In this document: positions 6,197 to 7,510 of the stretch, one piece after another
Numbering within the stretch: position 1 is the stretch's first letter
Layout of the letters: each line of letters begins with the position of its first letter
NCBI GenBank assembly: GCA_016873375.1
Contig: VGXJ01000079.1
Span: 1 to 7,510 of the forward strand
Direction of reading: 5' to 3'
DNA length: 7,510 nucleotides
Origin: Phycisphaerae bacterium
GTDB taxonomy: Bacteria; Planctomycetota; Phycisphaerae; Phycisphaerales; SM1A02
Position numbers and translations under genes: made by a program
Notes under the pieces: generated by a model
Told to the model about the DNA's origin: nothing
The model's database searches: none
What the model saw: the letters and a program-made list of their open reading frames with translations, nothing else

Positions 6197-6945
6197 CGTC
6201 GGGACTCCGTATCAGCGGTCGTCAGCGTGCGGAAGACATGATCCAGTCGGTTCTTGGCGACCGAAGCCGGCGCCTTGCCATCGAGTGCCTGCGGCGTGCC
6301 GTCGAAGACGATCGTGCCGCGGTTGATGATGACCGCGCGCGTGCAGACCGCCTCGACTTCCTCGAGGATGTGGGTGCTCAGCACGATCGCCTTGTCCTTG
6401 GCCATAGTGCGGATGAGTTCGCGCACCTGGTGCTTCTGGTTGGGGTCCAGGCCGTCGGTCGGCTCGTCCATGATCAGGACCGGCGGATCGTGCAGGATCG
6501 CCTGCGCCAGGCCCACGCGGCGCTTGAAGCCTTTCGACAGCGTCTCGATCGGCTGGTGAAAGACGCCCTGCAGGTTGGTGCGCTCGACCGCTGCATCGAC
6601 CCTTCGCGCTCGTTCGGGGCCACTGAAGCCCCGCACGGCACCGATGAACCCGAGAAACTCTGCAACGGTCATGTCTGGATAGCACGGCGCACCTTCGGGC
6701 AAGTAGCCCATGTGCTCCTTGGCCTTCAACGGATCGGTGAGCATGTCCGTGCCGCAGATTCTCACGCTGCCGGCGGTCGGCGTGAGGAACCCTGTGAGCA
6801 TGCGCATCGTGGTGCTCTTGCCTGCACCGTTTGGCCCAAGGAAGCCAAGCACTTCACCGTGCTTCACGACGAGATCGATGCCTTGCACCGCGTCGAATGA
6901 ACCGAATCGCTTGCGCAATCCGAGTGCTGCGATGGCCGCTTCCAT
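6193..6945 (-). CDS. ABC transporter ATP-binding protein (GldA-like)
   Basis: This 250-residue nucleotide-binding subunit carries all ABC ATPase motifs: Walker A G37-P-N-G-A-G-K-S-T, the Q-loop region G80-Y-L-P-E-G-A-P with Glu84 where Gln is usual, signature L136-S-K-G-F-K-R-R-V-G-L-A-Q, Walker B V156-L-I-M-D-E-P-T with E161, D-loop G165-L-D-P-N-Q, and switch His192 in S-T-H-I-L-E-E-V. The L-P-E loop and L-S-K-G-F/Y signature are normal for the GldA-type branch, so they do not suggest an inactive enzyme. The start is set at the ATG at 6943-6945, because AGAGGTGA lies 8 nt upstream and the protein then begins at the usual family position (M-E-A-A-I-A-A-L-G-L-R-K-R-F-G). The same frame runs open to 7449, but that extension has no ABC homology. 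First gene of the operon; it probably drives export or remodelling with the downstream permease. Confidence 0.95.
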   Translation of the reverse strand: MEAAIAALGLRKRFGSFDAVQGIDLVVKHGEVLGFLGPNGAGKSTTMRMLTGFLTPTAGSVRICGTDMLTDPLKAKEHMGYLPEGAPCYPDMTVAEFLGFIGAVRGFSGPERARRVDAAVERTNLQGVFHQPIETLSKGFKRRVGLAQAILHDPPVLIMDEPTDGLDPNQKHQVRELIRTMAKDKAIVLSTHILEEVEAVCTRAVIINRGTIVFDGTPQALDGKAPASVAKNRLDHVFRTLTTADTESRR

Positions 6946-6953
6946 GTGTAGTG

Positions 6954-6961
6954 TCACCTCT
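6954..6961 (-). promoter_or_regulatory. Strong Shine-Dalgarno site deciding the ATPase start
   Basis: On the minus strand this reads AGAGGTGA, a 7-base match (GAGGTGA) to the anti-SD of 16S rRNA, with 8 nt to the ATG at 6945. It is among the strongest SDs in the window and rules out the longer reading frame that begins at 7449. Confidence 0.85.
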
Positions 6962-7008
6962 GGTTGATGCAGGACCCTCAAGGCCACGCGCGGGCCCCGG
7001 GTCCGCGG

Positions 7009-7014
7009 AGGGTA
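7009..7014 (-). promoter_or_regulatory. Weak candidate -10 hexamer (TACCCT) for the ABC operon
   Basis: On the minus strand this reads TACCCT, about 64 nt upstream of the ATPase ATG. No clear -35 box lies 16-18 nt further upstream (TGGTGC at 7032-7037 is a poor match). It is listed only because the operon must have a promoter in this region and this is the best TAnnnT I found between 6962 and 7060. Confidence 0.2.
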
Positions 7015-7177
7015 GGGGAGTGCAGGAACACGCACCATGGGGTTGGGCTCGTTCACACAGGGTTTTGTGGCGGTCTTCGCAGGCCCTTGACGATGCTGCA
7101 AGTCGTTTCGGGGCAAAGGTTTGCAATCGTCCATAATCCCGGTTCCGACTTTCCCATCAAAAAACTGGCGACTTGGC

Positions 7178-7205
7178 TTGCCCACCTTCCGACTCGGGCT
7201 AGGGT
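7178..7205 (+). promoter_or_regulatory. Candidate promoter for the gene at 7483
   Basis: TTGCCC (7178-7183) and TAGGGT (7200-7205) are separated by 16 nt and could be -35 and -10 boxes of a housekeeping sigma factor. Transcription would then start near 7212, exactly where the first stem-loop of the leader begins, giving a 5' leader of about 270 nt. The hexamers match the consensus only in part, so this is tentative. Confidence 0.3.
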
Positions 7206-7211
7206 GAATCA

Positions 7212-7441
7212 GCATCCCCCACGGATGCGGTTGGGCTGGGAAAAGGGACCACCCGACATCGCGACACGAGGAAGGAAAGCCCGTGCCGCCAGCTTGCGCG
7301 CCTGTCGCGCAACACCTGGGCCTGGAAGCCCCGGGAGTCGGACAAATCGTTCGCTTGGCTTGGCGTGGCGCCAATCCAAGCAACCCTCGATCTTGTGTTC
7401 GAGGGAGAAGGTTGATCCATGCCCATTTGGGGCAGGCATGG
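7212..7441 (+). promoter_or_regulatory. Structured 5' leader with seven possible stem-loops, unclassified
   Basis: Possible stem-loops by eye: 7212-7228 (GCATCC/GGATGC, 5-nt loop); 7230-7257 (GTTGGG/CCCGAC with one G-U, inner TGG/CCA); 7294-7312 (TTGCGCG/CGCGCAA, 5-nt loop); 7315-7334 (CC-T-GGGC/GCCC-C-GG, one mismatch); 7353-7381 (12 pairs, one mismatch, 3-nt loop); 7384-7405 (CCCTCGA/TCGAGGG, 8-nt loop); 7417-7441 (CCATGCC/GGCATGG, 11-nt loop). They do not overlap and end 30 nt before the SD of the next gene. I found none of the conserved cores of cobalamin, TPP, SAM, glycine or c-di-GMP riboswitches. It could be a cis-regulatory leader, an independent small RNA, or a set of protein-binding inverted repeats. 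GC-rich DNA makes some of these stems likely by chance. Confidence 0.45.
7353..7381 (+). repeat. Strong 29-nt inverted repeat (13-bp arms, 3-nt spacer)
   Basis: Left arm GCTTGG-C-TTGGCG (7353-7365), spacer TGG (7366-7368), right arm CGCCAA-T-CCAAGC (7369-7381). Twelve of 13 positions pair; the only mismatch is C7359 with T7375. Within the left arm, CTTGG is repeated in tandem. As RNA it would be a very stable hairpin; as DNA it could be a dimeric regulator's operator. It is followed after 2 nt by the next perfect hairpin (7384-7405). Confidence 0.7.
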
Positions 7442-7470
7442 TGTTCCATCCCCCCGCCCCGGAGTCCTGA

Positions 7471-7476
7471 GAGGAG
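7471..7476 (+). promoter_or_regulatory. Shine-Dalgarno site for the gene at 7483
   Basis: GAGGAG at 7471-7476 lies 6 nt before the ATG at 7483, a good SD and spacing. It supports this start over the overlapping ATG at 7419, which is in another frame. Confidence 0.75.
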
Positions 7477-7482
7477 AAATCC

Positions 7483-7510
7483 ATGACCCGTTTCGTGCTC
7501 GCTACCGTTG
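7483..7510 (+). CDS. 5' end of a gene, probably an exported protein (3' end outside window)
   Basis: Only nine full codons are present, M-T-R-F-V-L-A-T-V. A start followed by one Arg and a hydrophobic run is the usual beginning of a signal peptide, so the product is probably secreted, but nine residues cannot prove it. The ATG is preceded by GAGGAG with 6-nt spacing. It diverges from the ABC operon and has a long, possibly structured leader. Function unknown. Confidence 0.65.

Larger units (their letters stand above)
6946..7482. other. 537-bp divergent intergenic region without a convincing gene
   Basis: Both neighbours start at its ends and point away. Reading frames inside (for example plus 6964-7470 and the minus-strand extension of the ATPase) are rich in Arg, Pro, Ser and Gly, have no recognisable motif and no SD, and overlap each other, as expected of chance frames in GC-rich DNA. 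The left part (6946-7170) should hold the ABC operon promoter. The right part (7172-7482) holds a candidate plus-strand promoter and a run of stem-loops. The base composition is locally less coding-like, with short A and T runs near 7066, 7120-7137 and 7158-7165. Confidence 0.7.

Noticed and set aside
4949..6241. 430-codon plus-strand frame rich in His, Asp, Glu and Arg
   Set aside because: It is antisense to the GldG-like and permease genes, which have clear family motifs. Long antisense frames are common in GC-rich coding DNA.
7087..7137. TTGACG at 7087 and CATAAT at 7132 as promoter boxes
   Set aside because: They are 39 nt apart, and neither has an acceptable partner at 16-18 nt.
7268..7280. 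GAGGAAGGAAAGC resembling the conserved 5' core of RNase P RNA
   Set aside because: The core should read GAGGAAAGTCC; the match is broken by an insertion, and the conserved 3' partner (ACAGA...) is absent downstream.
7172..7362. Nine-base direct repeat CTTGGCTTG at 7172-7180 and 7354-7362
   Set aside because: Too short and GC-biased to call an attachment site or a repeat family; no integrase or transposase nearby.
6946..7449. 168-codon N-terminal extension of the ATPase frame on the minus strand
   Set aside because: It has no ABC homology, a composition like random GC-rich DNA, and a strong SD (6954-6961) marks the internal ATG at 6945 as the true start.
6964..7470. 168-codon plus-strand frame in the intergenic region
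   Set aside because: No SD, no recognisable motif, a composition typical of chance frames, and it runs through the stem-loop region.
7467..7472. CTGAGA hexamer, as in the TPP riboswitch
   Set aside because: The rest of the TPP core is missing and the hexamer overlaps the SD region.

Overview
The window looks like a piece of a high-GC planctomycete chromosome, most likely class Phycisphaerae. The best clue is the incomplete gene at the left edge. It ends in two dockerin/EF-hand-like repeats (D-L-N-G-x-G-Q-x-D-G-A-D-L-G-I-I-L-V-x-W-G) followed by a short Cys-containing tail, a C-terminus common on secreted proteins of that group. The placement is inferred from protein style, not from a marker gene.

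Layout, left to right. (1) 1-177, plus strand: the 3' end of the dockerin-like secreted protein. (2) 193-1457, minus strand: a two-gene operon of an LCM-type SAM-dependent methyltransferase and, joined by an ATGA overlap, a YbgC/FadM-type hotdog acyl-CoA thioesterase. (3) 1458-1504: a 47-bp divergent gap with a TAnnnT hexamer 6-7 nt before each start codon and no clear Shine-Dalgarno (SD) sequence, suggesting leaderless transcripts. (4) 1505-2146, plus strand: a secreted PEBP (YbhB/YbcL, Raf-kinase-inhibitor-like) protein. (5) 2147-2248: a convergent gap with a strong hairpin and smaller palindromes. (6) 2249-6945, minus strand: a tightly packed four-gene ABC operon, read from right to left as ATPase (GldA-like), membrane permease (GldF-like), GldG-like auxiliary protein and a DUF4340 membrane-anchored protein. 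(7) 6946-7482: a 537-bp divergent intergenic region with no convincing gene. Its right half can fold into a series of seven stem-loops directly upstream of the next gene. (8) 7483-7510, plus strand: the first nine codons of a gene with a good SD, probably an exported protein.

The ABC operon is the functional core. The ATPase powers the six-helix permease. The GldG-like protein is tethered by one helix at each end, and the DUF4340 protein by one N-terminal helix, so both place large domains outside the membrane. The gene set is a recurring but poorly understood export or envelope system related to the gliding GldA/F/G transporter. No substrate can be read from the sequence. Junctions are ATGA or 3 nt long, and at two of them the Lys-Lys codons ending one gene also serve as the SD of the next, so the proteins are probably made in a coordinated way.

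The least explained element is the structured leader at about 7212-7441. I could not match it to any riboswitch or RNA family I know. No tRNA, rRNA, CRISPR array, transposase or integrase was seen.
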